NCBI RefSeq assembly: GCF_001424225.1
Contig: NZ_LMOR01000003.1
Coordinates: forward strand, 639,468 to 703,467
From: Microbacterium sp. Leaf151
Lineage (GTDB): Bacteria > Actinomycetota > Actinomycetes > Actinomycetales > Microbacteriaceae
Direction of reading: 5' to 3'
DNA length: 64,000 nt
Below are positions 46,708-55,597 of this stretch, one piece after another. Each line of letters opens with the position of its first letter. Position 1 is the first letter of the stretch. Under the pieces are notes generated by a model. That model saw only the letters and a program-made list of their open reading frames with translations, searched no databases and was not told the DNA's origin. A program made the position numbers and the translations under genes.

Positions 46708-47217
46708 TCAGGCGGGGGAGAGGCGCAGACGGTCGACGACCTCCTGCACCTGCTCCTGCGGGGTGAGGTCGAGGTCGACGCGGATCGCCTGCTCGTCGGC
46801 ATCCGGCATCTCGAGGGTGTCGAACTGCGAGGTGAGCAGCGACGGGGGCATGTAGTGGCCCTGACGGCGCAAGAGTCGCTCGAGCACGAGGGCGGGGTCG
46901 CCCATCAGCAGCACGAAGGTCACGTCGTCGCGACGCAGGACGTCGCGGTAGCTGCGCTTGAGCGCGGAGCACGTGATGATGCCCGGACGGTCCGCGGCGA
47001 TCCGGCCGTCGATCCAGGCGGCGACCCGGTCGAGCCAGGGCCAGCGGTCGTCGTCGTTCAGCGCGTGCCCCGACGCCATCTTGGCGACGTTGGCCTCGGG
47101 GTGCAGGTCGTCGCCCTCCTGGAAGTCCCAGCCGAGGCGGCCGGCGAGCATGCCCGCGACGGTGGACTTGCCGGTGCCGGCGGGTCCCATGAACACGAGG
47201 ACGGGGTGGGATGCCAT
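46708..47217 (-). CDS. gntK: Gluconokinase
   Basis: A 169-residue P-loop kinase phosphorylating gluconate to 6-phosphogluconate. Walker A is GPAGTGKST (about residues 11-19), followed by WDFQEGDDLHPEANVAKMASG, the substrate-binding stretch, then CSALKRSYRD and GHYMPPSLLTSQFDTLE, all typical of GntK. It lies 21 bases after the permease gene and 88 bases before gnd, so transport, phosphorylation and oxidation are encoded in order. Confidence 0.95.
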   Translation of the reverse strand: MASHPVLVFMGPAGTGKSTVAGMLAGRLGWDFQEGDDLHPEANVAKMASGHALNDDDRWPWLDRVAAWIDGRIAADRPGIITCSALKRSYRDVLRRDDVTFVLLMGDPALVLERLLRRQGHYMPPSLLTSQFDTLEMPDADEQAIRVDLDLTPQEQVQEVVDRLRLSPA

Positions 47218-47238
47218 GATGCTCTCTTTCCGTTCCGG

Positions 47239-48642
47239 TCAGACGAACGCGCTGATGACGAGGACGCCGGCCAGGCCCGTGATCGAGATCACGCACTCCA
47301 GCACCGTCCATGTTTTCAGGGTCATGGGGATGTCGAGACCGAAGTACTCCTTGATGAGCCAGAAGCCGGCGTCGTTGACGTGGCTGAGGAACACCGATCC
47401 CGCACCGATGGCCAGCACGAGCAGGGCCGTCATGGGGGCGTCCAGGGTTTCGGTGAGAGGCTGCAGGATTCCGGCGGCGGTGATGGTGGCGACGGTGGCC
47501 GATCCCGTCGCGACGCGGATCACGACGGCCACGAGCCAGGCGAGCAGCAGCACCGACACGCTGGACCCGGCGACGAGGTCGGCGATGACCTTGCCGATCC
47601 CGGTGTCGACGAGCACCTGCTTGAAACCGCCGCCGGCGCCCACGATCAGCAGGATGCCGGCGATCGGTCCGAGAGAGGAGCCGACGACGCTCGTCAGCTT
47701 GGCGCGGTCGAAGCCCGCCCCGCGGCCCAGCACGACGAAGCCGACGAGCACGGCGAGCAGCAGCGCGATGATCGGCAGGCCCAGGAAGTCGATGACGACC
47801 TTCCACGCGTCGTTCGACCCCGGCGCGACGATGTCGGCGACGGCCTTGAGCAACATGAGGAAGACGGGGAGCAGGATGCTGGCCAGGGTCGCGGCGAACG
47901 AGGGCCGGCGCGCGGGCGCGTCGCCCTTCTCCTCCGCCGAGAGGAACAGCTCGGGAACGGGGACCGGTGCCCACCGGGCGGCGATGGGCGCGAAGAGCGG
48001 GCCCGCGATGATGACGGCGGGGATGGCAACGATCACGCCGAAGAAGAGGGTCAGGCCCAGGTTGGCGCCCAGCGCGTCGATGGCGGCGAGGGGGCCGGGG
48101 TGCGGGGGCACGAGACCGTGCATCGCCGACAGACCGGCCAGGGTGGGGATGGCGATCTTCATCAGCGCGACGCCGGACCGGCGGGCGACGAGGATGATGA
48201 CCGGCACCAGCGTGACGAGACCGACCTCGAAGAACATCGGCAGGCCGATGATCGCGCCGATGAGGCCCATCACCCACGGCAGGCTCCGGGGTGTCGCGCG
48301 CGCGACGAGGGTGTCGACGATGCGGTCGGCGCCTCCAGAGTCGGCCAGGAGCTTTCCGTAGATCGCGCCGAGGGCGACGAGGATGCCGACCCCGCCCATC
48401 GTCGAGCCGAAACCGCCGGTGAAGCTGGTGACGGTGGTGGGGATCGCCATGCCGGCGACCACGCCGGTGGTGAGTGCGCCGATGGTCAGGGCGAGGAACG
48501 GGTGGAGCTTGCCCCACGTGATCAGCACCACGATGAGGGCGACGCCGACCAGGGCGGCGGTGATCAGCTGTCCGGCCGGGGCGGCGGTCGCGGTGTCGGC
48601 GGCGGCGAGCACCAGGGGTGCGGGGAGGGAGGTGAGGGCCAT
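47239..48642 (-). CDS. gntP: Gluconate permease, GntP family
   Basis: A 467-residue, about 12-14-helix proton symporter. Family stretches include ITWGKLHPFLALTIGAL, GGFGSTMGGVGILVALGAIYG, HGLVPPHPGPLAAI, and SATVATITAAGILQPL near the C-terminus, with LSHVNDAGFWLIKEYF conserved in GntP transporters. An upstream ATG (48672) would add 10 residues but lies close to the operator; the ATG at 48642 is preferred. The promoter region upstream carries two GT-N3-AC sites for the divergent GntR-type regulator. Confidence 0.92.
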   Translation of the reverse strand: MALTSLPAPLVLAAADTATAAPAGQLITAALVGVALIVVLITWGKLHPFLALTIGALTTGVVAGMAIPTTVTSFTGGFGSTMGGVGILVALGAIYGKLLADSGGADRIVDTLVARATPRSLPWVMGLIGAIIGLPMFFEVGLVTLVPVIILVARRSGVALMKIAIPTLAGLSAMHGLVPPHPGPLAAIDALGANLGLTLFFGVIVAIPAVIIAGPLFAPIAARWAPVPVPELFLSAEEKGDAPARRPSFAATLASILLPVFLMLLKAVADIVAPGSNDAWKVVIDFLGLPIIALLLAVLVGFVVLGRGAGFDRAKLTSVVGSSLGPIAGILLIVGAGGGFKQVLVDTGIGKVIADLVAGSSVSVLLLAWLVAVVIRVATGSATVATITAAGILQPLTETLDAPMTALLVLAIGAGSVFLSHVNDAGFWLIKEYFGLDIPMTLKTWTVLECVISITGLAGVLVISAFV

Positions 48643-48685
48643 GAGCGTCCTTGTTCCGGCGGGCGGCAGCAATGCCGCTTGTTAT

Positions 48686-48745
48686 TTGTCGTACATAAAA
48701 CCACATGACGACGAATCACGCACGATGAAACTGAAAATGTCTTAC
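48686..48745. promoter_or_regulatory. Putative GntR/FadR operators between gntP and its regulator
   Basis: TTGTCGTACAT (48686-48696) and ATGTCTTACGT (48737-48747 region, core GTCTTAC at 48739-48745) both contain the GT-N3-AC core typical of FadR-subfamily operators. Their centres are 51 bases apart, close to five helical turns. Confidence 0.5.
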
Positions 48746-48768
48746 GTCACGTCTGGCATCATCGAGGA

Positions 48769-49479
48769 ATGACGACGGAGCGCAACGAGGCGGTGTCGCT
48801 GCACGACGCGCTCGTCGATCGCCTCGGGTCGGCCATCGTCGACGGCGAACTGGCGGCCGGATCCCGCCTGATCACGGCGGAGCTGTCGTCGGGGTCATCT
48901 CGCGGCGCCGGCCGCGAGGCCGTTCGCGTGCTGCAGTCGCTCGGTCTCGTGCGCGTACGTCGCAAGACCGGCGTCGAGGTGCTCCCGGCGACGGAATGGA
49001 ACGTCTACGCGCCCGAGATCATCGCGTGGCGGCTCGCGGGCCCCGGCCGCGGCGCCCAACTGCGAGAGCTCAGCGCGTTGCGAGGCGCGATCGAACCGCT
49101 CGCCGCTCGGGCGGCCGCCGCTTCCGCCACCGATGCGCAGCGCCGCGACCTCGTTTCCGCCGTGATGGAGATGGCCCGTACCGAGCGCGACGCGGACGGC
49201 GCCGAGTATCTCGCGGCCGACGTGCGGTTCCACCGGACGCTGCTCGCGGCATCCGGCAACGCGATGTTCGCCGCTCTCGGCTCGGTCGTGGAGTCGGTGC
49301 TCGTGGGGCGCACCCTGCACGACCTCATGCCGCACGACGCCAACCCGCACGCCGTCCGCTGGCACCAGGACGTCGCGTTCGCCGTCACCGCGGGCCGTGC
49401 GGACGAGGCCGCCCAGGCGATGAGTCTGATCGTGCGCGAGGCCGGCGACGCCATGGCATCCGCAACCTCCGACGACTGA
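48769..49479 (+). CDS. FadR-subfamily GntR regulator of the gluconate genes
   Basis: A 236-residue repressor-type protein. The winged helix spans residues 10-75 (LVDRLGSAIVDGELAAGSRL, then GAGREAVRVLQSLGLVRVRR). The FCD ligand domain has the metal/ligand His and Asp residues in LAADVRFHRTLLAASGN, LHDLMPHD and HAVRWHQDVAFAV. The gene diverges from gntP, so gluconate or 6-phosphogluconate is the likely effector. GAGGA lies immediately before the ATG, and a weak CATCAT -10-like element is also six bases upstream. Confidence 0.88.
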   Translation: MTTERNEAVSLHDALVDRLGSAIVDGELAAGSRLITAELSSGSSRGAGREAVRVLQSLGLVRVRRKTGVEVLPATEWNVYAPEIIAWRLAGPGRGAQLRELSALRGAIEPLAARAAAASATDAQRRDLVSAVMEMARTERDADGAEYLAADVRFHRTLLAASGNAMFAALGSVVESVLVGRTLHDLMPHDANPHAVRWHQDVAFAVTAGRADEAAQAMSLIVREAGDAMASATSDD

Positions 49480-49494
49480 GCGGATCCGCCGACG

Positions 49495-50415
49495 TCAGCC
49501 GGACGCGTCGGTCTCGCTGCGCTCGGCTGTGAAACGGCGGGTGACGGCGATGTCGCGCTCGCCGAGGCCGCGCTCGACGATCTCGTCGAAGGCGTCGCGC
49601 AGGGCCGGGAGCAGCGCCGGTCGGGTACCGGTGGCCGCGGCGACATCGGCCGCGAAGCCCAGGTCCTTTACCATGTATCCGGCGATGCCGCTGGGGGAGT
49701 CGTCGCCGTCGACGAGCTTCTGCCGGCGACTCTGGAGCAGGTTCGAGCCGGCGTATCCGCCCCCGAGCAGCGCCCAGAGGGCGGCGGGGTCGACGTCGGA
49801 GCGGGCCGCGAGCTCGGTCGCTTCGCCGAGGGCCAGGATGGTCGCCGCCACGACCATCTGATTGCACGCCTTCGCGACCTCTCCCGCGCCGAGTGGGCCG
49901 AGGCGCACCGGGGTGCCGCAGGGTGCCAGGAGGGCTGCGGCGAGGTCGGTGTCGGCGGGTGAGCCACCGAGCATGATCGACAGCGTCCCGGCTTTCGCGC
50001 CATCCTCGCCGCCCGAGACGGGGCAGTCCACGATTCGGATGCCGGGGGCCAAGCGCTCAGCCAGGTCGCGCACGCCGACCGGTGACGACGTCGATCCGAT
50101 CAGGAGCAGGAACTCGCGCTCTCCGATGCCGGCCAGCAGGCCGTCGGGCCCGTCGAGATGTTCCCCGAGCTGCGGCAGATCGGGCAGCATCACCAGCACG
50201 GCGTCGGTCGCGGCCCCGAGCTCGCGGGCAGTGGGAGCCCAGTGCGCGCCGGCGTCGGTCAGGGCGGGACGTTCACGGCGGGCGTGCACCGTGAGTGCCC
50301 CGCGCGCGGCCAGGAGGTGTTGCGCCATAGGCTCGCCCATCGCGCCGAGGCCCCACACGCCCAGTCGCACGTCGGTCGCTGCGGGGGTGGCCGTCTCTTC
50401 GTCGAGCTGCGTCAT
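49495..50415 (-). CDS. NAD(P)-dependent beta-hydroxyacid dehydrogenase (HIBADH/GarR family)
   Basis: A 306-residue oxidoreductase. The cofactor motif is LGVWGLGAMGEPMAQHL, the substrate signature is DCPVSGGEDGAKAGTLSIMLGG, and the catalytic Lys lies in GEVAKACNQMVV. The C-terminal helical domain has the GGYAGSNLLQSR and YMVKDLGFAADVA conserved pieces. Family substrates include tartronate semialdehyde, 3-hydroxyisobutyrate and threonate-type acids; the exact one is unknown. It diverges from the D-2-hydroxyacid dehydrogenase gene across the IclR-type palindrome. Confidence 0.82.
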   Translation of the reverse strand: MTQLDEETATPAATDVRLGVWGLGAMGEPMAQHLLAARGALTVHARRERPALTDAGAHWAPTARELGAATDAVLVMLPDLPQLGEHLDGPDGLLAGIGEREFLLLIGSTSSPVGVRDLAERLAPGIRIVDCPVSGGEDGAKAGTLSIMLGGSPADTDLAAALLAPCGTPVRLGPLGAGEVAKACNQMVVAATILALGEATELAARSDVDPAALWALLGGGYAGSNLLQSRRQKLVDGDDSPSGIAGYMVKDLGFAADVAAATGTRPALLPALRDAFDEIVERGLGERDIAVTRRFTAERSETDASG

Positions 50416-50427
50416 GACGGCATCCTA
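50413..50427 (-). promoter_or_regulatory. Leaderless-type promoter of the HIBADH-family gene
   Basis: The minus strand reads TAGGAT (50427-50422), GCCGTC, then the ATG at 50415. The palindrome at 50445-50457 would cover its -35 region. Confidence 0.55.
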
Positions 50428-50444
50428 GCTGCTGGACAACAGGT

Positions 50445-50457
50445 TGAACAGGGTTCA
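50445..50457. promoter_or_regulatory. IclR-module operator 1
   Basis: TGAACAGGGTTCA is a perfect TGAAC-N3-GTTCA palindrome between the divergent HIBADH-type and D-2-hydroxyacid dehydrogenase genes. ACAAC lies four bases to its left, matching the outer arm of operator 2. Confidence 0.6.
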
Positions 50458-50525
50458 GTATGGTGAACGAGGATTTACGCGAGCCGTGGCGGTCACCCAC
50501 CGACGCGGCGGAGGGAGAGACGACG

Positions 50526-51581
50526 ATGTCGACCAACGACAGACTACGGGCCGTGGTGGCCGTGCCCCTGAAAGAGGAGCACTGCCGTCTCATCGAGCGG
50601 CTGGAGCCGCGGCTGGACCTCGTGCGCGACGCGCGGCTGATGCATCCGATGCGCGGCCCCGCCGACTGGTCCGGTGACCCCGCCCACGAGCGCTCGGCGA
50701 AGGAGCAGGACGAGTTCGACGCCATGGTCGACTCGGCCGACGTGCTCTTCGGCATCCCCGACGTCGATCCGACGGTCCTCGCCCGCACGGTCGCCGCGAA
50801 TCCGCGCCTGCGCTGGGTCATGACCACGGCCGCCGGCGGAGGTGGCCAGGTGAAGGCCGCCGGCCTCGACCGCGACGCGCTCGACCGTGTCGTGTTCACC
50901 ACCAGTGCGGGCGTGCACGGCGGACCTCTCGCGGAGTTCGCCGTCTTCGGCGTGATGGCCGGTGCGAAAGACCTGCCCCGTCTCGCCCGACAGCAGGCCG
51001 AACGCGCATGGACCGACCGGTGGGAGATGCGCCAGGTCGACGAGATGACCGTGCTCGTCGTCGGGCTCGGCGGTATCGGTGCCGAGTGCGCCCGCCGTTT
51101 CCACGCCCTCGGCGCCCAGGTGTGGGGGACCACCCGCTCCGGCGCGCCCGTCGACGGGGTCGACCGCCTGGTCCCGCTCGAGGAGCTGGTCAGTGCCGTC
51201 GGAGATGTGGATGCCATCGTGGTCACCCTCCCCGGCACCGACCAGACGCACCATCTCATCGACGACCGCGTGCTCGCGGCGGTCAAGCCGGGGGTCATCC
51301 TCGCCAGTGTCGGTCGCGGAACGGTGATCGACGAGGCTGCGCTCCTCGCGGCCCTCGATGACGGGCGGGTGTCGTTCGCCGCCCTCGACGTCTTCGAGGT
51401 GGAGCCGTTGCCCGAGGACTCCCCGCTGTGGCGGCATCCGCGCGTGCTCGTCAGCCCGCATACGGCGGCCTTGAGCAGCAAAGAGGAGGAGCGCATCGCC
51501 CGCCGCTTCGCCGAGAACGCCACGCGCCTTCTCGACGGGCAACCGATGCGCGCCGTTGTCGATACGGTCGAGTTCTACTGA
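50526..51581 (+). CDS. D-2-hydroxyacid dehydrogenase
   Basis: A 351-residue NAD(P)H-dependent enzyme that reduces 2-oxo acids such as 2-ketogluconate, glyoxylate or hydroxypyruvate. The Rossmann motif is VVGLGGIGAECARRFHALG, the catalytic Arg is in ASVGRGTVIDE, Glu in FEVEPLPEDSPLW, and His in VSPHTAA. An earlier ATG (50460) overlaps the operator, whereas the ATG at 50526 has GGAGGGAGAG at a good distance. The IclR gene follows 40 bases later. In this setting a 2-ketoaldonate reductase role is plausible. Confidence 0.87.
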   Translation: MSTNDRLRAVVAVPLKEEHCRLIERLEPRLDLVRDARLMHPMRGPADWSGDPAHERSAKEQDEFDAMVDSADVLFGIPDVDPTVLARTVAANPRLRWVMTTAAGGGGQVKAAGLDRDALDRVVFTTSAGVHGGPLAEFAVFGVMAGAKDLPRLARQQAERAWTDRWEMRQVDEMTVLVVGLGGIGAECARRFHALGAQVWGTTRSGAPVDGVDRLVPLEELVSAVGDVDAIVVTLPGTDQTHHLIDDRVLAAVKPGVILASVGRGTVIDEAALLAALDDGRVSFAALDVFEVEPLPEDSPLWRHPRVLVSPHTAALSSKEEERIARRFAENATRLLDGQPMRAVVDTVEFY

Positions 51582-51621
51582 CGCGCCGCTGCGGTGGCGC
51601 CCGCACGACGGGGAGGTCGCG

Positions 51622-52416
51622 GTGAGCGATGACGAAGAGGGCGGCGTCGTCCGGGATCCTGCCCCGGCGGTGGGGCGCGGCATCCGACTCCTCGGTCTGC
51701 TCGCCGAGGCGGGACGTGCGCTGACACTCACGGAGCTCGCCGCGGGCCTGGGCCTGGCGAAGTCCTCGACGGCCAATCTGTGCCTGTCGCTGGAGGCAGG
51801 GCGCATGATCGAGCGCGTCCCGCTGGGGTACCGCCTCGGCATCCGTACCGCGGAGCTCGGCGGCGCCTTCGCCGCGCAGTTCAACCAGGTGCGCGAGTTC
51901 TACGCCGTGTGCGAGACCTCGCCGGTGCTCGCCACGGAGCTCGTACAGGTCGCCGTGCTCGACGACACCGACGCCCTCTACCTCGCGCGCTACGAGGGAT
52001 CGCGTTCGGTGCGCCTCGGAACGCCCCTGGGGTCCCGTCTGCCCGCTGCGCTGTCGGCGACGGGCCGCGCGCTGCTGATGACCCGCAGTGACGACGACGT
52101 TCGGGAGATGCTCTCGCGAGGGCGTCCGCTGCCCCGGCTCACCTCGCACAGCACGATCGACGTCGATGCCGTCCTCGCCAAGATCGCCGCCGCCCGTGAG
52201 CGCGGGTGGTCGGTCGACGAGGAGGAGTCGTTCCGCGGCATCGTCGGCGTCGCCGTGCCCCTCGAGGGCTGGGCGCCGGGCGATCCGCAGTTGGCGCTGG
52301 GGGTCGGCATCCCCGTGGCGGATGCCGCACCGGAGCGGATCTCGCGCGTCGGCGCTGCGCTTCGTGAGGCGGCGCGGGCACTGACGAACCCGTTCAGCGC
52401 TTCCCGCGCCACCTGA
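51622..52416 (+). CDS. IclR family transcriptional regulator
   Basis: A 264-residue regulator with an N-terminal winged helix (GRGIRLLGLLAEAGRALTLT, then the recognition part LGLAKSSTANLCLSLEAGRM). The GAF-like effector domain has ALYLARYEGSRSVRLGTPLGSRLPAALSATGRALL and the RGWSVDEEESFRGIVGVAVPL stretch typical of IclR proteins. GTG start with GGGGAGG upstream. It lies between two target-like units, each preceded by the same palindrome, so it probably controls the hydroxyacid and idonate genes. Confidence 0.9.
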   Translation: MSDDEEGGVVRDPAPAVGRGIRLLGLLAEAGRALTLTELAAGLGLAKSSTANLCLSLEAGRMIERVPLGYRLGIRTAELGGAFAAQFNQVREFYAVCETSPVLATELVQVAVLDDTDALYLARYEGSRSVRLGTPLGSRLPAALSATGRALLMTRSDDDVREMLSRGRPLPRLTSHSTIDVDAVLAKIAAARERGWSVDEEESFRGIVGVAVPLEGWAPGDPQLALGVGIPVADAAPERISRVGAALREAARALTNPFSASRAT

Positions 52417-52501
52417 CGCGCGTCGCGGCCCACGGCTCGGATTCGACGCGTCTCTCGCGCCCTGCGTCGGGCGTCGCGGGGCGCGGGTTCGGGGCGCCTC
52501 C

Positions 52502-52519
52502 CGCGCCCTTCGGGGCGCG
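52502..52519 (+). terminator. Terminator after the IclR gene
   Basis: CGCGCCC-TTCG-GGGCGCG, a perfect 7-base stem with a UUCG tetraloop, 85 bases after the IclR stop. Confidence 0.65.
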
Positions 52520-52591
52520 TTCGCCGCGCTCCGAACGGCCGATCCCGCCCCGAATCGATGGGCACCGACCGTAACCCCTCGCGAATTCTGT

Positions 52592-52622
52592 CCAACATAT
52601 TGAACTGCGTTCACTCCGTTGG
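52592..52622. promoter_or_regulatory. IclR-module operator 2, before the transporter
   Basis: TGAACTGCGTTCA (52601-52613) is the same TGAAC-N3-GTTCA palindrome as at 50445. Outer arms CCAAC (52592-52596) and GTTGG (52618-52622) extend the symmetry. It overlaps the promoter region of the transporter gene; a TACAGT element begins at about 52623. Confidence 0.62.
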
Positions 52623-52668
52623 TACAGTCGGCTCGTCGCAAGACACCAGCCGATCGAAGGAGATGGCC

Positions 52669-54078
52669 GTGACCACTGCATCCACACCGACGCCGCAGCC
52701 GACGGATGATCCCGAATACGCCGCGAACCTGCGCCGCGCCACGCTCGCCTCGAGCATCGGCAGCGCGCTGGAGTACTTCGACTTCGCGCTGTACGGCCTC
52801 TCGACGGCGCTGATCTTCAACGTCCTGTTCTTTTCACAGGACGACCCCGCCCTCGCCACGGTGGCCGCGTTCGCGACCTACGGTGTCGGCTTCCTCGCCC
52901 GGCCCTTCGGCGGGCTCTTCTTCGGCGTCCTCGGGGACAAGCTGGGCCGCAAGTGGGTGCTCGTCATCACGATCCTGCTGATGGGTGGAGCCTCCACCGC
53001 TATCGGTCTCCTTCCCACCTACGAGGCCGTCGGCATCCTCGCGCCGATCCTGCTCGTGATCATGCGACTGCTCCAGGGCTTCGGCGCCGGCGCCGAGCAG
53101 GCCGGTGCCACGGTGCTCATGGCCGAGTACGCGCCCGTGAAGCGCCGCGGCTTCTTCTCGGCGCTGCCCTTCATCGGCATCCAGGCGGGCACCCTGCTCG
53201 CGGCCGTCGTCTTCAGCCTGATCTCGCTGCTGCCCGAGGATCAGCTGCTCAGCTGGGGCTGGCGCGTGCCGTTCCTCGCCTCGTTCGTGCTCATCCTGCT
53301 CGCACTGTTCATCCGCATGCGTCTGCGTGAGACGCCGACCTTCATCGAGCTCGAGAAGAGCGAGCAGATCGCCGAGCGTCCCGTCCGCGACATCTTCACC
53401 CGGGGCCTGCCGGGCGTCATCGTCGGCATCGGCCTGCGCATGGCCGAGAACGGCGGCTCCTACATGTTCAACACCCTCGCGCTGACGTTCTTCGTCGCCA
53501 CCGTCGGGGGCCAGGCAGACCGCAGCCTGCTGACGTGGGGTGTCACGCTCGGCTCCCTCATCGGTATCTTCTCGGTGCCGCTCACAGGTGCGCTGTCGGA
53601 CCGGATGGGAAGGCGGACCGTCTACCGTGCGGGTGCGCTGTTCATGCTCGTCTTCACCTTCCCGGCCTGGTGGCTCATGTCGCTCGGCAGCTACCCGATC
53701 ACCATCGCCGTCGTCGCGATCGGCATCGGCATCGCGGTCAACTCGATGCTCGGACCGCAGTGCGCGATGCTCCCCGAGCTGTTCGGCAACCGTCACCGCT
53801 ACCTCGGCGTGGCCATGGCGCGCGAGCTCTCGGCCGTTCTCGCCGGTGGCCTCGCGGGCGTCCTCGGCGCCTACATCATCGCCGTCAGCGATGCGAACTG
53901 GTTGTTGCTGGCGATCTACATGGCGACCCTGGCGTTGATCACGACCGCCTCGACCTTCCTCGTCCCCGAGACCCTGCGTCGCGACCTCACGCGCACCGAC
54001 GACGCCATCAAGGTGTCGCGTGAAGAGGCCGGCGAGGGCGTGGATGCCACGACCGTCACCGTCCGGACGATCCGATGA
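52669..54078 (+). CDS. Metabolite:H+ symporter (MHS family MFS), probable hexonate importer
   Basis: A 469-residue, 12-helix transporter of the MHS group (relatives: ShiA, KgtP, ProP). Group hallmarks are SSIGSALEYFDFALYGL, FGVLGDKLGRKWVLV, MRLLQGFGAGAEQAGATVLM, YAPVKRRGFFSAL and SDRMGRRTVYRAG. I chose the GTG at 52669, six bases after AAGGAG; an ATG two codons earlier abuts the ribosome site. It leads an operon with SDR, FAH and IdnD-like genes, so an acid sugar such as L-idonate or 5-ketogluconate is the inferred cargo. Confidence 0.85.
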   Translation: MTTASTPTPQPTDDPEYAANLRRATLASSIGSALEYFDFALYGLSTALIFNVLFFSQDDPALATVAAFATYGVGFLARPFGGLFFGVLGDKLGRKWVLVITILLMGGASTAIGLLPTYEAVGILAPILLVIMRLLQGFGAGAEQAGATVLMAEYAPVKRRGFFSALPFIGIQAGTLLAAVVFSLISLLPEDQLLSWGWRVPFLASFVLILLALFIRMRLRETPTFIELEKSEQIAERPVRDIFTRGLPGVIVGIGLRMAENGGSYMFNTLALTFFVATVGGQADRSLLTWGVTLGSLIGIFSVPLTGALSDRMGRRTVYRAGALFMLVFTFPAWWLMSLGSYPITIAVVAIGIGIAVNSMLGPQCAMLPELFGNRHRYLGVAMARELSAVLAGGLAGVLGAYIIAVSDANWLLLAIYMATLALITTASTFLVPETLRRDLTRTDDAIKVSREEAGEGVDATTVTVRTIR

Positions 54079-54842
54079 GCGGCGCGTTCGACCTCGCCGG
54101 CCGGCTCGCCCTCGTCACCGGTTCCAGCCGCGGCATCGGCCGCACCCTCGCCCAGGGGCTCGCCGAGGCGGGCGCCACGGTGATCGTGCACGGGAGGGAT
54201 GCCGTGACCGCCGGCCGCGCCGCCGACGAGATCACCGCGGCGACCGGCGTGACCGCGTACGTCTCGACGTTCGATGTCGGCGACTCGGCCGCCGTCGACG
54301 CCGGCATCGACCGGATCGAACAGGGCCACGGCATCCCGGACATCGTCGTGAACAACGCCGGCGTCCAGCGTCGCGCGCCCATCGCGGAGTTCGCCGACGC
54401 CGACTGGGACGACCTGGTGCGCACCAACCTCTCCAGCGCCTTCTACGTCTCGCGGCGGGTGGCCCGGGGCATGATCGAACGAGGTTCGGGCAAGCTCGTG
54501 CAGATCGGCAGCGTGCAGTCGCAACTCGCCCGCCCCTCGATCGCCGCGTACGGCGCGACGAAGGGGGCCATCGCCATGCTGACGAAGGGGCTGTGCGCCG
54601 ACCTGGCACCCCACGGCATCCAGGCGAACGCCATCGCGCCGGGGTACTTCGCGACCGAGCTCACGCAGGCTCTCGTCGACGACGAGACGTTCTCGGCGTG
54701 GGTGCGCACGCGCACCCCGGCGGGACGATGGGGGGACACCAGTGATTTGGTGGGGACGCTGGTGTTCCTCTCCAGTTCCGCGAGCGACTTCGTCAACGGT
54801 CAGACGATCTTCGTCGACGGCGGAATGACGGCGGTGGTCTGA
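54075..54842 (+). CDS. idnO: SDR oxidoreductase, gluconate 5-dehydrogenase (IdnO) type
   Basis: A 255-residue classical short-chain dehydrogenase. The cofactor loop is TGSSRGIG (15-22), then NNAG (93-96), and the catalytic Ser 146, Tyr 159 and Lys 163 (YGATKGA). It resembles 5-keto-D-gluconate reductases in the FDLAGRLALVTGSSRGIG start and the CADLAPHGIQANAIAPGYFATE stretch. It would interconvert 5-ketogluconate and gluconate, handing gluconate to gntK. The ATG overlaps the transporter stop (ATGA). Confidence 0.78.
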   Translation: MSGAFDLAGRLALVTGSSRGIGRTLAQGLAEAGATVIVHGRDAVTAGRAADEITAATGVTAYVSTFDVGDSAAVDAGIDRIEQGHGIPDIVVNNAGVQRRAPIAEFADADWDDLVRTNLSSAFYVSRRVARGMIERGSGKLVQIGSVQSQLARPSIAAYGATKGAIAMLTKGLCADLAPHGIQANAIAPGYFATELTQALVDDETFSAWVRTRTPAGRWGDTSDLVGTLVFLSSSASDFVNGQTIFVDGGMTAVV

Positions 54843-55588
54843 TGCGTATCGCTCGAGTGATCACGTCAGGTGGCGTCACGACCGTGCGCGTCGACGACGA
54901 TGGGTCGTTCATCCCCGTCGACGACCCCTACGCCGCGTTCGCGGGAGGGAAAGAGCCGCAGGATGCCGCCGAGCCCGTCCAGCCCGTCCAGGGCGATCTC
55001 GCTCCTCCGTGCACCCCGACGGTCGTCGTGGGCATCGCGCAGAACGGGCCGGGCCACGCGTCGCCGGTGCAGGCGTGGCTGAAGAGTCCGCGAACCGTCA
55101 CGGGCCCCGGGGTCACCGTGCGACTGCGCCGCGATGCCGGCCAGACCGTGGCCGAGGCTGAGGTGGCCGTCGTGATCGGGCGCGATACGACCGGACTCAC
55201 GGCCGAGAACGCCCATGAGTACGTGCTCGGGATCACCGCGGTGAACGATCTGTCCAGCCCCGACCGGGCAGTGGTGGATCCGCGCAACTTCGAGTCGAAG
55301 TCGGGGGAGGGGTACACCCCGCTCGGGCCGTGGATCGACACCGCCCTCTCGCTCGACGCCGACCTGCCCATGGCACTGCTCGCCGATGGCGTCGCCCGGG
55401 CCGAGACGTCGGCCGGTCGCCTGCCGATGACGCCCCGGGGGTGCCTCGCCTACGTCGCGGGGTGGACGACCCTCGGCCCGGGCGATGTCGTGATGATGGG
55501 CGCCCCGCACTCGCAGGCCCCCGTCCACGCCGGTGAGACCGTCGAGATCGTCATCGGCGACCTGCGCCTGTCGACCCCCACGTCCTGA
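54842..55588 (+). CDS. Fumarylacetoacetate hydrolase (FAH) family protein
   Basis: A 248-residue hydrolase of the FAH/acylpyruvase fold. Metal-binding and core motifs are present: AEAEVAVVIGRDT with the Glu pair, GITAVNDLSSPD, FESKSGEGYTPLGPWI and the C-terminal GDVVMMGAP. Members cleave C-C bonds in 2,4-diketo acids or related compounds. It has no step in the standard idonate-gluconate route, so its presence suggests a side branch such as a diketo-acid hydrolase. The first codon overlaps the SDR stop by one base. Confidence 0.82.
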   Translation: MRIARVITSGGVTTVRVDDDGSFIPVDDPYAAFAGGKEPQDAAEPVQPVQGDLAPPCTPTVVVGIAQNGPGHASPVQAWLKSPRTVTGPGVTVRLRRDAGQTVAEAEVAVVIGRDTTGLTAENAHEYVLGITAVNDLSSPDRAVVDPRNFESKSGEGYTPLGPWIDTALSLDADLPMALLADGVARAETSAGRLPMTPRGCLAYVAGWTTLGPGDVVMMGAPHSQAPVHAGETVEIVIGDLRLSTPTS

Positions 55589-55597
55589 GGAGCGACG

